DNA of 21,087 nt, taken from IMG/VR virus record IMGVR_UViG_3300034093_002639, positions 1 through 21,087 of that record; one strand, given 5' to 3'. The notes under the pieces are model-generated. The model was not told the origin of the DNA. It did no database searches and saw nothing but the letters and a program-made list of their open reading frames with translations. The position numbers were made by a program, and so were the translations under genes. Source of the DNA: a virus. Of this stretch, positions 20,984 through 21,087 are shown one piece after another (positions within the stretch are counted from its first letter, which is position 1; the number at the start of each line of letters is the position of its first letter).

Positions 20984-21087
20984 ATGCAATTCAATCCTGT
21001 TTATTTGTATGTCAACAAACTCGATGTATTTACCACCCCGACGGACACTTGGTCAACTGAGAGGTATCGTAGAGTGTACAATAGAAA
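20984..21087 (+). CDS. Probable virion structural protein, 3' part missing
   Basis: The first 34 codons are visible and the frame is open at the edge. The start, MQFNPVYLYVNKLDVFTTPT and then TERYRRVYNR, resembles the N-termini of beta-rich virion proteins I recall from T4-like cyanophages, in which an ERYRxVYxRN block comes before the first domain. A late promoter sits 21 bp upstream, in keeping with a structural role. The fragment is too short to name the protein; baseplate and tail proteins are both possible. Confidence 0.5.
   Translation, partial: MQFNPVYLYVNKLDVFTTPTDTWSTERYRRVYNR

Noticed and set aside
1-21087. tRNA genes, CRISPR arrays, insertion sequences or attachment sites
   Set aside because: I saw no tRNA-like cloverleaf, no regularly spaced repeats, no transposase motifs and no long direct repeats; nearly the whole window is coding.

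Overview
The window reads as part of a T4-like (Straboviridae/Kyanoviridae-type) myovirus genome from an AT-rich marine host. The evidence is a truncated UvsY-like recombination mediator at the left edge, a UvsW-type helicase, a probable clamp-loader small subunit (gp62), several small proteins of types I recall from cyanophages and pelagiphages, exact T4-type late promoter octamers (TATAAATA / GATAAATA), and very tight packing with 1 to 25 bp overlaps. The host cannot be named from the sequence. No photosynthesis genes are present, so SAR11 or another heterotroph is as likely as a cyanobacterium.

Layout: (1) 2-406, end of a uvsY-like gene. (2) 439-13984, a 17-gene accessory island for making and attaching glycans. 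Four genes run rightward (439-4566). Twelve genes run leftward in one operon (13109 down to 4558) that converges on them. One more rightward gene lies at 13160-13984. The island encodes two HxGH nucleotidyltransferases (one fused to a type II phosphomannose-isomerase-like cupin), a nucleotidyltransferase-HAD phosphatase fusion, an APH/choline-kinase-like kinase, an extended SDR reductase/epimerase, two methyltransferases of the Methyltransf_11 type, one FkbM methyltransferase, at least three recognisable glycosyltransferases, a duplicated pair of probable glycosyltransferases, and four copies of a capsule-synthesis/Kdo-transferase-like domain. (3) 14016-20584, a rightward operon of replication and recombination genes plus small unknowns: a possible HARP-domain protein, UvsW, a conserved unknown, a cupin, an 80-residue protein, gp62-like, a zinc-finger protein, two small proteins, a 2OG-Fe(II) oxygenase-like protein and a short protein resembling the finger region of bacterial DNA polymerase III alpha. 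(4) 20581-20952, a leftward conserved unknown, then a late promoter and the start of a probable virion gene running off the right edge.

How they may work together: the island contains activation (kinase, nucleotidyltransferases, phosphatase), sugar modification (SDR, cupins), transfer (GT-A, GT-B and Kdo-transferase-like proteins) and capping (methyltransferases). That is enough for a decorated saccharide on the virion or the infected cell surface. Late promoters sit before the first gene of the left arm and, back to back, in the 50-bp gap at 13110-13159. This suggests the island is expressed late with the virion genes. The DNA-metabolism operon instead starts with a near-consensus host sigma70 promoter (TTGACA, 17 bp, TATACT) and would be early. 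All functions are read from sequence motifs; no database search was run.
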